Positions 1-8,907 of a stretch of DNA of 27,792 nt are shown in pieces. Each line of letters starts with the position of its first letter. Position 1 is the first letter of the stretch. The stretch spans positions 1 to 27,792 of the forward strand of contig CBCXTV010000024.1 in assembly GCA_965178125.1 (NCBI GenBank), read 5' to 3'. Origin of the DNA: Bilabrum cf. latius (Eukaryota; Bigyra: Bicosoecida; Bigyra; Bicosoecida). The translations under genes and the position numbers were made by a program. Under the pieces are notes generated by a model that worked only from the letters and a program-made list of their open reading frames with translations, had not been told where the DNA came from and ran no database searches.

Positions 1-1
1 C

Positions 2-1843
2 CTCAGCGTTGAGGGCGACATTCCTGGCCGCGTTGCTGCCTCCGAAGCGCTCGCCGCGGGTGTCATCAATTTGGAACCCCCGTCAGAGGAAGTACTTTTG
101 CCGGTGCAGCTTCTGCGGAGTAGTCAAGGTTACCGTGGGGTTCTGCCCATCGAGGATTCTGCGCCCGATGCGAGGGGGCGACCGCAGATGCTCATGCTTC
201 CCGATTTCGTGCCCCCCGTGAAGAGGCGGCGTCTTCGGCAGAAGTGCGACCCTGCTGAGGGCGATGCAGCACCGAGTCTTGCGGCTCATCTCGGACCTCC
301 GCCCGCGGCTCGTGCCGCGGCCGGAGCGTCTGGGCCGCAGCGCTCGACTGGAAGGCCTTCGACTCGTCCGAGTGATAGTGTCATCTATCGTCTCCTGCGG
401 GTTTTCCCTGACGATTTCAAGTTGGCGTTTCCGGCGTCGGTGTCACACCAGCGGAAGCGGTGCCTCATCAGGGAGGCGCTTCGCAATGTACCCGGTGACC
501 GCATGTGCATCTTGAAAGACTGGGCTGCGGGGGCGGAGGACACTCCTTGCCAGCTTCGTTTCGAGGAGCTCTTCCCAGAGCTTGCGCGGCAGCGGGACGA
601 AGTTGTGAGGAATCCGGGATCGCATTCAGTGCCCGTGGGCGAGATTGTGCCTGCGTCCGACAAGAACACGAGGCGGGGAAGGGCCGTGATGCTTACCTTT
701 CACGGTCGCTGGGGTGTCGAAAAGGAGCCTGTGCGCGACATCATGTCGGCATCCGTGGCAAGGGGCGTCCTGAGGCGATTGGTTCTCGCGTCTCCGTTCT
801 ATGTGGAGCTTTGGGCCACCTTCAAGGCATGGGCGCAGGACATCGCGCGGCGGATGATGTGGCCTCAGCTGTCCATGAAAATGGAGCTCTCCCTGCACCG
901 CAAGCACGCCGCAAACTTGGTGCACTTCCACGTATGCATGACGGATTCCGAGAAGTCGCATCGTTGTCGCGTGGCGGAGGATTTCATGTGGGCCGGCAGC
1001 AGGCCGAATGTCGTGTACGGCTCCGGGCGGTCAGCGAAAGCGCAGGAACGTGGCGCGTCGGAGTTACACTATTATTGTCAAGCTCCCAAAGTCGGTGCGC
1101 TGCTTTGCGCCACGAACTACCGAGCCGGACGCGATTTCGTCGTCAATGGTAAGTTCGTGCACGCGTTGTTCGCACGCTTCAAAATGGATCCGGACGTCGC
1201 GAGAAGGGAACTCGTGGCGTATCGGTGTCGGGACGCCGAGAACTTAGTGCGCGCCATCGACTTCCACATACAGAATGCCGCGGAGAGGAGAGAGGTGTGC
1301 GCGCAGGCCGCGGTGCACGTAGTGACGAAGCTCCGCCCCTTTAAGGTGGTGCCCGAAGTCGAGAAGTGGCGCGAGAGCTATCGTCAGGAGTGGTTCGCGC
1401 ACATGCGCTTCAAGTTCCTTGTCTTGGTGGGGGACTCCCGGTTCGGGAAGACAGTGTACGCGCGGAATCTCTTCGGGAGCGAAAGGACTCTTGTTGTGAA
1501 CTGTCAGGGCAGTGTGGAACCTCCGCTCCGTGGCTTCGATCGAAGTCGGCATGTGGCCATTGTGTTCGACGAGGCAAATGCCCTGTGGGTCGTCAACAAC
1601 AAACAGGTCTTTCAGGCTGGCCTTGACCCCTCCCTGCTCGGCCAGAGCAAGACGAACAGCCTCGCATACTCTGTGTGGCTCCACGGTATCGCCCTGATCA
1701 TCTGCACGAATTCGTGGGGCTCTGACGTGACGGAGTCGGTGGACCGCGAGTGGCTTGACAACAACTGTACGAAAGTGGAGGTGAAAGATCGGCTCTACTT
1801 CGACGAGGACTTGTTGTCTCTCACGGATGTGCAGAAGAGCTGA
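2..1843 (+). CDS. rep: Rep-like initiator: HUH endonuclease plus SF3 helicase, 5' end outside window
   Basis: The frame is open at the left edge, so the start is not in the window; the first internal Met codons follow a low-complexity, basic N-terminal stretch. Rolling-circle Rep motifs occur in the expected order. Motif I is LTFHGRWG (692-715). Motif II is VHFHVCM with the metal-binding HxH (920-940). The motif III candidate is HYYCQAPK (1067-1090), whose Tyr-Lys spacing is wider than the usual YxxK. A superfamily-3 helicase follows: Walker A GDSRFGKT (1430-1453), Walker B VAIVFDEAN (1553-1579), and motif C ALIICTNS with the sensor Asn (1691-1714). Proteins of this layout nick and religate one DNA strand and unwind it during rolling-circle replication (family knowledge). 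It heads a one-directional gene cluster. Short sense fragments of it recur at 12382-12424, 13957-14136, 14913-15092 and 17306-17360. The family call is strong; whether it is viral, plasmid-like or transposon-derived is open. Confidence 0.88.
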   Translation, partial: LSVEGDIPGRVAASEALAAGVINLEPPSEEVLLPVQLLRSSQGYRGVLPIEDSAPDARGRPQMLMLPDFVPPVKRRRLRQKCDPAEGDAAPSLAAHLGPPPAARAAAGASGPQRSTGRPSTRPSDSVIYRLLRVFPDDFKLAFPASVSHQRKRCLIREALRNVPGDRMCILKDWAAGAEDTPCQLRFEELFPELARQRDEVVRNPGSHSVPVGEIVPASDKNTRRGRAVMLTFHGRWGVEKEPVRDIMSASVARGVLRRLVLASPFYVELWATFKAWAQDIARRMMWPQLSMKMELSLHRKHAANLVHFHVCMTDSEKSHRCRVAEDFMWAGSRPNVVYGSGRSAKAQERGASELHYYCQAPKVGALLCATNYRAGRDFVVNGKFVHALFARFKMDPDVARRELVAYRCRDAENLVRAIDFHIQNAAERREVCAQAAVHVVTKLRPFKVVPEVEKWRESYRQEWFAHMRFKFLVLVGDSRFGKTVYARNLFGSERTLVVNCQGSVEPPLRGFDRSRHVAIVFDEANALWVVNNKQVFQAGLDPSLLGQSKTNSLAYSVWLHGIALIICTNSWGSDVTESVDREWLDNNCTKVEVKDRLYFDEDLLSLTDVQKS

Positions 1844-2247
1844 CGCCGGCCGCTGAGGTTTTCAGTCCGGTTCACACGAGCGCCGGAGCCGCAGCGGCAG
1901 CCGCTTCGGTGCTCCTGAAGGTCTAATGTCCTCAATGCGTTTCGTGTGCAAAAAGGATGTGGTCTCTACATGGGGGCATTCCGCAAGTTTCATGTGGTCC
2001 GTCGCGTTCGTCCGGGGGAGTGCTTGCCTAGTATTGGGAGCTTGCCTGACACACACACACGTGGCACCCAGCCTGATGGGTTGCAAGTGTGTGTGTGTCT
2101 CCGCAGTGCCGCGGTTGGGACCCGGCGGGTCGTTTGCTTTTACGTCGCCGCGTCGCGCGCCGACGAGACATTTCTTGGTCTCAGAAGCCTCTGCTTCCGG
2201 TAGTCGCGCCGTGTACGCTCGCGGGCCGAAGGTGGGTGCGTTGCTTG
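1844..2247. other. Intergenic, contains short CA/TG runs
   Basis: This stretch lies between the Rep stop and the first good ATG of the next gene. It has an alternating CA run near 2050 and a TG run near 2088-2098, which are roughly complementary and about 40 bases apart and could pair as a weak hairpin. The downstream frame is open from 2089 without an ATG, so some of this may be 5' untranslated. No promoter motif was recognised. Confidence 0.4.
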
Positions 2248-2940
2248 ATGGCCTACGTCGGTATCGCCGATGCACCGTATGTGGCCGTGGTTGCCGCGTC
2301 GACCTCCGAGCACGCCCCGGAGGGCGAGGTGGAGATGATGCTTGCGCCTCTTGCCGGAGATGTCGGTTTCAAGCGGCCTCGCGTGTTTCCTCCCGGTTCG
2401 CGACTTCTTCCTAAGTCGCCGGCCCATCCGGCGGTGCTCATAACAGCGCTCGGCAGTGAGGCACCCCAGGACACACAGTGCGTCGTTTGGTCGGACTCTA
2501 AGGCTTTCGACCTCGCGGAGTTTGTATGCTCTTCCTGCGGCTGCAATCGTGTCATGGCGGACCTGAATCATCGTATGCGTGATCGTCTCGTACGTCGCGT
2601 GCAGCGCACGCTTTATGCCGATGATTCTCCGTGCGGCAGGGGTGCGATTTCTTGTCGTGCTTGTCGCGAGAAGGCGCGCGACGCGGCGCCGAAGACGTCG
2701 ATTATGAACGCGGCGAACAAGAAGAAGATCTCGGGAACACTTCGCATGCAGTTGGATCTCATTGTAGAGACCGGGGAGCGGAAGGGGCAGCGTTGTACTG
2801 CGGAGAAAATTCTGACATTGGGAACGATGAAGCAGCACAGGGTTTTCGAGAGGGATCTTTACGATGAGGCATGGCGCGGGCTTGTTCGTCTGTCTGGACG
2901 CGAGGCTTGGAGCGATGACGATTCTTGGTCTCCGCGTTGA
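2248..2940 (+). CDS. Small two-CxxC zinc-ribbon-like protein (ZnR1)
   Basis: About 230 aa from the first in-frame ATG (2248); the frame is open back to 2089 but with no ATG. Around residues 94-99 there is CSSCGC, and around residues 136-139 CRAC, so two CxxC pairs sit about 40 residues apart. The general form (CxxC, then Lys/Arg and a hydrophobic residue, then a second CxxC) resembles zinc ribbons in nucleic-acid-binding proteins. The segment after the second pair is Lys/Arg rich (AANKKKISG), consistent with nucleic-acid contact. The C-terminus is acidic (SDDDSW). It follows Rep by about 400 nt on the same strand. ZnR2 and ZnR3 carry the same type of Cys pattern, so it is probably one of a family. 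No enzyme motif is seen and its function is unknown. Confidence 0.6.
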   Translation: MAYVGIADAPYVAVVAASTSEHAPEGEVEMMLAPLAGDVGFKRPRVFPPGSRLLPKSPAHPAVLITALGSEAPQDTQCVVWSDSKAFDLAEFVCSSCGCNRVMADLNHRMRDRLVRRVQRTLYADDSPCGRGAISCRACREKARDAAPKTSIMNAANKKKISGTLRMQLDLIVETGERKGQRCTAEKILTLGTMKQHRVFERDLYDEAWRGLVRLSGREAWSDDDSWSPR

Positions 2941-4060
2941 GCTTGCGTGACGGTTTTCCCTCTCAACCTGGCCTCTTGCGTGGCGCTGCTTCCGCGTGTG
3001 GCCTGAGCGTGCGACCTGAGCGTTCGGCTTGCTGTCGCGTGTGACCTGAGCGAACGGGCGCTCGACAGTATCCCGCGTATGTTGCTCCTGGGGTTCAAGA
3101 AAACTTGTACTTTTTGGGCTGTACGGTGGTCAGTGGTGCACGGTTCGTTCGCAGCCTCCGCGTTGTTGGAAAGCTATGGTGGAGCATGGTTCTTTTCGCA
3201 GCCTCCGCGTTGTGATCAAGCTACGGTGGAGCATGGTTCGTGAGCATGGTTCTTTTCGCAGCCTCCGCGTTGTTGACACGTGAAAGCTACGCGAACGTGA
3301 CCACACAATAGGCCATACCCCAGGTGAAATCCGGACTCGGACATCCAGACGAAGCGGCATCATACACACTGTTGAACACACAAATGACACTGAGCTCCAC
3401 CGTAACGTAACTTTCCATCACCACCTGGTTTATTTTCTCCGCGATGGCAGCTTGGCGGTGACGCTGTGTCTTCGGGCATGAAGGGGCAAATCTTTGGTTT
3501 TTTGGGCCCTGTTTCGGTCACCGAAAAGTCGTGTGATTTCTGGCGCGCAGGAGGAGTGACGCAAGGTATTTCTGAACCGTTTTCCGGACGCTTTCCGGGC
3601 CTCCCATGTGACCGCTTTTTGCGTACCGAAACACGTTCCGCGCGTGAGGAGCAGATGCGGATCTCCGCGGGGTCCTAGTTGTGTCCTTTTTCGGGGGACG
3701 AAATCGGGCGCACTTGTCGTGCCGATTCGTGGTCGTCTCTGAGACCGGCTGCGAGTCGGGAAAGGTGCCCGGGAGATGCTCGTGTCCTTGGCTTCGTATT
3801 TCTCCGCATATTCTTCAAACGCGGGCGCACGTCTCCTACCGATTCGTGTTCGGTTTCCGAGGCCGATCGCGAGTCGGGAAATGCGCCCGCGATGCGCTCT
3901 CGATCTCGGAAAGGGCGGGAGTCCGTTCTTGCATTCGGAATGGGCGGGGAGTTGCTTTTCCTGGGAGCATGTGCGAGATTCCTTCTCCGCGGGTCCTCTT
4001 TCGGCTTCGGCAGTCAGCAGCGCACTCTGCGGGAACGGCATTCTCCGAGTCTCTTTGCCG
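2941..4060. other. Spacer upstream of ZnR2 made of segments that recur elsewhere
   Basis: No convincing gene. The segment 2990-3065 repeats a CCTGAGCG-type motif. 3140-3290 is a short tandem repeat. 3369-3425 recurs at 11200-11254, 3567-3827 recurs at 17789-18047, and 3897-4047 recurs at 11255-11444. A frame from ATG 3776 runs into ZnR2, so the ZnR2 N-terminus could be 95 residues longer. Because this sequence is also found apart from ZnR2, I treat it as leader or repeat. Confidence 0.5.
3140..3290. repeat. Three-copy short tandem repeat
   Basis: GCAGCCTCCGCGTTGT occurs at 3151, 3198 and 3258. The copies are separated by related sequence (GGAGCATGGTTC, AAGCTA) giving units of about 47 and 60 bp. 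The second and third copies share the preceding TGGTTCTTTTC. No coding role is apparent. Confidence 0.8.
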
Positions 4061-5107
4061 ATGATGTCTGAGGAGAAACCGTCCGAGAGCATTGCTGTTT
4101 CCTTGGGAGACGGCCGCAATCTTCGTGGGCGTCGAGGCGCCGGTAATATGGGAAACGAGGGCGGCATGTTGGCGCGCGAGGTCGACGCCCCGGCGGAGCA
4201 CGCCGGCGCGGCGGCAAGCGTCGATGTTGCGGGCGGCCCCCACATCGAAAGCGGCGGCGCGGAGGCGGCGTCCACGGGGATGCTCGGAGAGGAGAGCGGC
4301 AAGGCAGCGCCGAAGGAGGACGCCGAAGACGACGGCGGCAAGAAGACGGAGGAGGAGGATGCTCGCGGCAGTGGACGTGCTGTGGTGCCCGGAGGTAATG
4401 ACGACGTATGGACCGACGCAGCCGCTTGGAAGGCGGGTGGCGGCGTGGCAGAGGCATTGTCATCGCAGCGTGTGAATCTTGCGCACACTGCCGGGGCGGT
4501 CTCTGGCGCTGATAGCTGGGATCCATGGGAGACCCCTGCGAAGTCGTCATGGGGGGAGACGTACGTGCCGCGGCAGGTCGCGCCGGAGCCGGCGGAGGAG
4601 GCGACATGGACTTGCAACGCGTGCCAGTGCTGCAAGCCCCGGTCGGCGTACTTCAAGAAGTGGAAGGACTGGATCCAACCAGTTTGCCGGGTGTGTTGCG
4701 ACAAGTTCGACAACGCGACGCCGTGGTGGGTGTGGTGCAAGAACTGCAAAAACGAGTATCCGGCGTACCGATTTCCCCAGATCCGCCGGAAGAGGGAGAA
4801 CCTGCGCTATTTCTTCCCTGAGGACTGGTGCGCGAAGTGCCTGGTTGCGCGTGGCTGGAGTCTCCATGATGTCCGTTCCTCTGCGGGTGAAGCGAAGCGT
4901 TGGGTGCCAAAAGCTTGCGCGAATACCGGTGACGGCGACAACGACGCTCGTGCTCCCGCACGCGACGAGCCTCCTGCAGGAGGCGCCGCCTCCTGCAGCA
5001 ACGCCGTGCGTCAGAGTCCTTCGCGTGACGAGGCCTTGGATGACATCAAGCGGGCCATGGAGCTTCTCCAGAATGCGGAAAGGTTCCTCCTCACGATGCC
5101 AGCGTGA
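4061..5107 (+). CDS. Multi-CxxC zinc-binding protein (ZnR2)
   Basis: About 348 aa from the double ATG at 4061/4064; an in-frame ATG at 3776 would add 95 residues. The N-terminal half is low complexity, rich in Gly, Ala and Glu. From residue about 182 there is a compact Cys/aromatic region with four CxxC-type pairs: CNACQCC, CRVCC, CKNC and CAKC, ending near residue 265. The first half of that region (two CxxC flanking KPRSAYFKKWKDW) follows the common zinc-ribbon form CxxC-x3-K-x4-F-x(n)-CxxC known from endonuclease-VII-type and similar nucleic-acid-binding proteins. No HNH catalytic residues are visible, so a nuclease is not claimed. The last 40 residues form a probable amphipathic helix. 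Pieces of this gene are the most frequently copied in the window (11139-11195, 13602-13664, 14411-14620, 15367-16350, 17272-17311). Its role is unknown, but it lies in the Rep cluster. Confidence 0.65.
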   Translation: MMSEEKPSESIAVSLGDGRNLRGRRGAGNMGNEGGMLAREVDAPAEHAGAAASVDVAGGPHIESGGAEAASTGMLGEESGKAAPKEDAEDDGGKKTEEEDARGSGRAVVPGGNDDVWTDAAAWKAGGGVAEALSSQRVNLAHTAGAVSGADSWDPWETPAKSSWGETYVPRQVAPEPAEEATWTCNACQCCKPRSAYFKKWKDWIQPVCRVCCDKFDNATPWWVWCKNCKNEYPAYRFPQIRRKRENLRYFFPEDWCAKCLVARGWSLHDVRSSAGEAKRWVPKACANTGDGDNDARAPARDEPPAGGAASCSNAVRQSPSRDEALDDIKRAMELLQNAERFLLTMPA

Positions 5108-6208
5108 CGCGGGAGCTTCCCGAATGGGTCCGTCGTACTGTGAGGGCGCTCCGGAAGGAAGAGCGCGAGTGAGTCATCCTTGCGCCGAGGTGAGCGCGAC
5201 GTCGGAGGAGCACGGTCGTTTGATTGGGAACGATATGGTCGGCAGCGTGTGAAAATCCGAGTTTCTCGTGCAGGATTGGGCAGCTCTCTAGATATCTTGC
5301 CCGGGAAGGGTGTGATGCGGTGGGAGCGCTTCCGCCTCACGTGGCAGACGTCCACACTTCCTGGTTCCCCGGCAGGCTGTTTGGCGAGACGGAGTGGCAA
5401 AGCATCCGCCTGCTCATTCCTACTTTGTTACCTCGATTGTGAGCTCGGAGCTTGGGGCGGAGGATTCTGCGGGCAGCTCATGTGTGCCTAGAGTGTCATC
5501 CCGCGACCCTCTGACTTCTGTCCGTGGCTTTACCTCTTCGCGCAGGAAGATTCCTCATGAGGCAAGCCCGGTCCGAACTCGCGTGGGATGCCGTGCGCTG
5601 GTGCGGCTTCCACTCATCCCCGGGGTGGGGAGCGCTGGGTAAAGGATCGTCTGTCCCTGCAAGTTTCGATTCGGCGAGGTGCGGCAGCATGACGCGGACC
5701 GAGGTGAAGTCCTTTGTCCGCGATAGGTCGCCGCGTCGCGCGGTGGCGACCCCACAGCGCTCAAATCCCATTCCAGAGAGGGGGTGTGATGCAGTGGGAG
5801 CCCTTCCGCCTCACGTGACAGACGTTCACACTTCCTGGTTCCCATAAGGTCTTCAGCACAGCGCATGCGAGGCAGGCTGTTTGGCGAGACGTAGTGGCAT
5901 CGCCCCGCCTGCTCATTCCTACTTTGTTACCTCGATTGTCAGCTTGGGGCTCGGGGGCGGCGGATTCAGCGGGCAGCTCATGTATGCTGGAGTGTCATCC
6001 CGCGACCTCTGACTTCTGTCCGTGGCTTTACCTCTTCGCGCAGGAAGATTCCTCATGAGGCAAGCCCGGTGCGAACTCCTGTGGGATGCCGTGCGCTGGT
6101 TCGGATTCCACTCATGCCCGATGTGGGGAGCGCTAGGGTAAAGGATCGTCTGTCCCTGCAAGTTTCGATTCGGCTCGAGTCAATGTGAGGAAGGAGAGGT
6201 GCGGCAGC
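5108..6208. repeat. Diverged tandem duplication upstream of the coiled-coil gene
   Basis: Copy 1 is about 5308-5769 and copy 2 about 5782-6293. They share long blocks, including the stretch from GGGTGTGATG to the first 25 or so codons of the coiled-coil gene. Copy 2 carries two extra segments of about 27 and 21 bp (near 5846 and 6175). Point differences are scattered, so the duplication is not very recent. No other gene is seen here. Confidence 0.85.
5689..5847 (+). pseudogene. Truncated duplicate of the coiled-coil gene 5' end
   Basis: The ATG at 5689 starts MTRTEVKSFVRDRSPRR, nearly the same as the intact copy starting at 6209. Homology is lost after about 25 codons, where the next duplication unit begins, and the frame stops at 5847. 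It lacks the coiled coil entirely, so it is a by-product of the tandem duplication and probably has no function. Confidence 0.7.
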
Positions 6209-6733
6209 ATGACGCGGAACGAGGTGACGTCCTTTGTCCGCGATAGGTCGCCGCGTCGCGCGGTGGCGACCCCGCAGCGCCCAAACCCCGCCCCGCCAGC
6301 GAGTCCTCACTCGACAGCGGTGTCGAACCTGCAGCAGCGCTTCGAGAACATGCAGCAGCGTGCGGAAAGCTTGAGCGCTCAGCTGGAGTACGCCCAAAGT
6401 GTGATCAGGCTGCTCTCCGGCCTGTTGCGCGATGAGGCTCCTCGGTTCCATGCAGACTTTGATCCCGTGATTCGGCGTGCGATGTCTGGCGCAAGCGGCT
6501 CCGTTGCGGGTAGGTCTTTCCGTCTTGTGGACGGAGGCGTCATCCACGGACCTGACACAGCAGTCGCTGCTCCTCCGCGTCGTCTCATCGTTGAGGTGCG
6601 TACGGACTGGGAGATGACCGAGACTGCCTCAACTGTGCTGGATTCCTCAGGATCAGACGACATGGGTTCCGAGGACTCGCCGCCGCCGACCGTCGTCCTC
6701 CCCAGCGGCGCGGCGGGCGCCGGCGGTGCCTAG
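6209..6733 (+). CDS. Short coiled-coil protein of unknown function
   Basis: About 174 aa from ATG 6209. The N-terminus is basic and Pro-rich (RDRSPRRAV). Residues about 39-73 contain a predicted coiled coil with heptad-like spacing (LQQRFENMQQRAES, then LSAQLEYAQSVIRLLSGLL). The C-terminus is acidic and Ser/Pro rich. I do not recognise the family. It lies between ZnR2 and the transposase on the same strand, and could be an oligomerising accessory factor (inference). The first 25 codons are duplicated upstream at 5689, which supports this ATG as the ancestral start. Confidence 0.5.
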   Translation: MTRNEVTSFVRDRSPRRAVATPQRPNPAPPASPHSTAVSNLQQRFENMQQRAESLSAQLEYAQSVIRLLSGLLRDEAPRFHADFDPVIRRAMSGASGSVAGRSFRLVDGGVIHGPDTAVAAPPRRLIVEVRTDWEMTETASTVLDSSGSDDMGSEDSPPPTVVLPSGAAGAGGA

Positions 6734-7302
6734 TCCTCGGCAGCTCCTGCATCGGAGCCTCCTGTCGATTCGATCGCGCAACGTCGTTCCTTACATTGCT
6801 TGCCGTCGCATGTGCGGGGCGGTGGTGGGTGTGCGTGTTCGCCGAAAGTTCCCGGCCTCGTCTTCCTCAGGAGAGCTCCTCGACCCGAAATTGGCAGCTC
6901 AGCGCTGCCGTGGCCGATACAGTACCCGTGCACGGCCAGTTGGCAGCTACGCGCTGCCGTTGCCAATGTCGTCCGCACGAGAGCAGAGTGGCAGCTCAGC
7001 GCAGGCGAGAAACCGCGCTCGCAATGCTGCGAGGTGTATTCAATGCTGTGCACGTGTCTATCCCTCTCCCTGGTTTTGTCTCGCTTGCGCCAGTGTGACC
7101 GCAGCAGAGCGGGTGCTTCCCGCGCGTCTTCAGCTTTGAGCACTCATCCAGCGACAGGAAGGCATTCGCTTGCTCTCGCTCCCCGCCTGCGTCCTATCCC
7201 TCCCGGGTATCTTCAGAGGCCACAGGCAGTGCGAAGCTTGGCAGCGGGTCCGTCCGCGTCGTTTCGGCTGTGAGCGATCTTCTGCCCGGTTCCTCACGCG
7301 TC
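6734..7302. other. Spacer upstream of the transposase with two similar hairpins
   Basis: No gene is supported. Two like hairpins, GGCAGC-5nt-GCTGCC, lie at 6893-6909 and 6942-6958, and a third partial copy (TGGCAGCTCAGCG) is near 6990. They could be binding sites or relics of transposon ends, but no terminal inverted repeat flanking the transposase could be identified by eye. Confidence 0.4.
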
Positions 7303-8907
7303 ATGATGTCCTCTGCTTCGGTGCCGGATCAGCTCGCACGGATCAGTAAGGAGCTGAAGTGTCTCAGAGACGCGAGACAACGGGCGCGCAATGGGCTGCG
7401 CCATCCGTGGTTGCGCGCCATGGAGGCACAGGTCGCTGAGGTTATTCGTCATCACCCCGGAGGTGGCGAGGCAGCTCTTCGAACCTATGTCTCTCGTCAG
7501 TTGCAGAGTCGACAGGTTTCCACGCGGACGGCTTCGCAGGAGGAGTTTCAAAGGCAGGTCGATGAGGAGGTCGCGCTCACCATGAGGCGCCCAGCTGAGG
7601 CGTGGCAGCGAAATCCTCTTCGCTCATGTCATCGAGAGTCCGTGGCACGCGCGGAGACCTTTCTCGCCGAGGCTTCTGTCGTTGCTTGGATCGACCATGT
7701 GAACGAGCAGCGTGGGTGTGCTCCAACTGGGAACATGGTTTTCGCCATGCTTGCGAGGATGGGCGTTCGCGCGGGGAAGGATTCGGCTCGACGGCAGTGG
7801 CTCCTGCGCTTCCGTCGTCGTTGGCGGCTTCGGCATGGCCGATTGAAGAAGCAGCCCCCGGTAACACTCGATTACGTCAGACTCGCGTGTCGTGTCTTCT
7901 ATCAGTGGATTGAATTCGCAGAAGCGCGAGTGCCCCGCAACCGCCGCCTCGTCTTTGTGAACTTCGATGAGTCCAGCGTGCCCTTTGCCTTTCCGGGAAT
8001 GCGCGGGTACATCGCACCGAGGTCAGGAACGGAGCCCGCTTCGCTTGGTTCGCGCACGGAGCGCCTCGCCTCGAATAGCAATCGAGGATCGTACACCTTT
8101 CTGGGTTTCATTAGCGACTGCCCGGAAATCCAGCGACGACTCCCGCGTATACTCATCGGGAAGCACACGCGGCTGAGCAAGCGCTTGATGCGTGGGGCGT
8201 CGAACCAAATGGTGGACGGAATGGAAGTCTGGGCCCGAGAGAGCTCGTGGGTGACGCAGTCCCTCATGTTCGACATTCTGCGTCGGCTTTTCGCTTCTTG
8301 GATGGACATTCAGCATGAGATCTATCCAATAGTGATACTTGACTGCGCGCCCCAACACATTTCCACTGAGATTGTGAACTTCGCACACGGCCTTGGCATG
8401 GATCTCGTGTTTATTCCTGGTCGACTCACCTTCTTGCTTCAGCCGTTGGACGTTCTCGTCTTTCAGCTTCTTAAGCGCGACCTTCGGGAGACGTGGATGC
8501 AGGAGCGCTCGCGTCATGAAGCGGGTCATGTCGATGTCTCTTGCCATCTCAGGGTTGTCGCTGAGTGCACGAAGAGAGTGCTCTCGTCTGGCTCGTGGCA
8601 AGGCGCTTTCGATATGACAGGCATTACCAGCGGCAGGCGCCGCTTGCATTCGACCCTACGGCGCTTGTTTGAGTGTGACATGGAGGACATCTCCAGCGAT
8701 GCTCCGTCTGTCGACCAGCTCCGCTTCATCAGCAGTCCGCAGCAGCCTCTCCCGCACGATGCGCTCATCAACAGGGCCCCAGTCGCGTCCGGACACGGGG
8801 TCGACGGAGGCGTCCACGGTGGTAACGCTCGCCGCGTGCCTCGTGGCCGCAGACTAAACGGATGGACCCCCCGCGATCGCGCTCACCCCTCGGCGGCCAT
8901 GCCGTGA
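7303..8907 (+). CDS. pogo/Tigger-like DDE transposase
   Basis: About 534 aa from the double ATG at 7303/7306. The N-terminal third includes a segment with the CENP-B/Tc5-type DNA-binding look (ARRQWLLRFRRRWRLRHGRL, residues about 164-183). The catalytic core follows: first Asp in FVNFDESS (residue 222), second in VILDCAPQH (347), third in LLQPLDVLVFQLLKRD (383). The LQPLD motif and the 35-residue gap between the second and third Asp are typical of the DDE_1 group, which contains pogo, Tigger and Jerky. These enzymes cut and rejoin transposon DNA. All three Asp are present and the frame is intact, so it may be active or only recently inactive. Its 3' end overlaps ZnR3. No flanking terminal inverted repeats were identified, so its own element boundary is unknown. 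Confidence 0.88.
   Translation: MMSSASVPDQLARISKELKCLRDARQRARNGLRHPWLRAMEAQVAEVIRHHPGGGEAALRTYVSRQLQSRQVSTRTASQEEFQRQVDEEVALTMRRPAEAWQRNPLRSCHRESVARAETFLAEASVVAWIDHVNEQRGCAPTGNMVFAMLARMGVRAGKDSARRQWLLRFRRRWRLRHGRLKKQPPVTLDYVRLACRVFYQWIEFAEARVPRNRRLVFVNFDESSVPFAFPGMRGYIAPRSGTEPASLGSRTERLASNSNRGSYTFLGFISDCPEIQRRLPRILIGKHTRLSKRLMRGASNQMVDGMEVWARESSWVTQSLMFDILRRLFASWMDIQHEIYPIVILDCAPQHISTEIVNFAHGLGMDLVFIPGRLTFLLQPLDVLVFQLLKRDLRETWMQERSRHEAGHVDVSCHLRVVAECTKRVLSSGSWQGAFDMTGITSGRRRLHSTLRRLFECDMEDISSDAPSVDQLRFISSPQQPLPHDALINRAPVASGHGVDGGVHGGNARRVPRGRRLNGWTPRDRAHPSAAMP

Noticed and set aside
1926-2414. 162-residue frame overlapping the start of ZnR1
   Set aside because: Different frame from ZnR1, no domain, crosses the CA/TG runs.
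3426-3896. Intron removed in the 11.2-kb copy
   Set aside because: The boundaries are not GT-AG or another recognised pair, and a second compressed copy uses different endpoints.
3430-4749. 439-residue minus-strand frame opposite ZnR2, and similar ones at 13497-15871
   Set aside because: They are antisense shadows of GC-rich low-complexity coding sequence and follow the copied ZnR2 pieces exactly.
6893-6958. Terminal inverted repeat of the DDE transposon
   Set aside because: The two hairpins are direct copies on one side only. No matching end was found after 8907.
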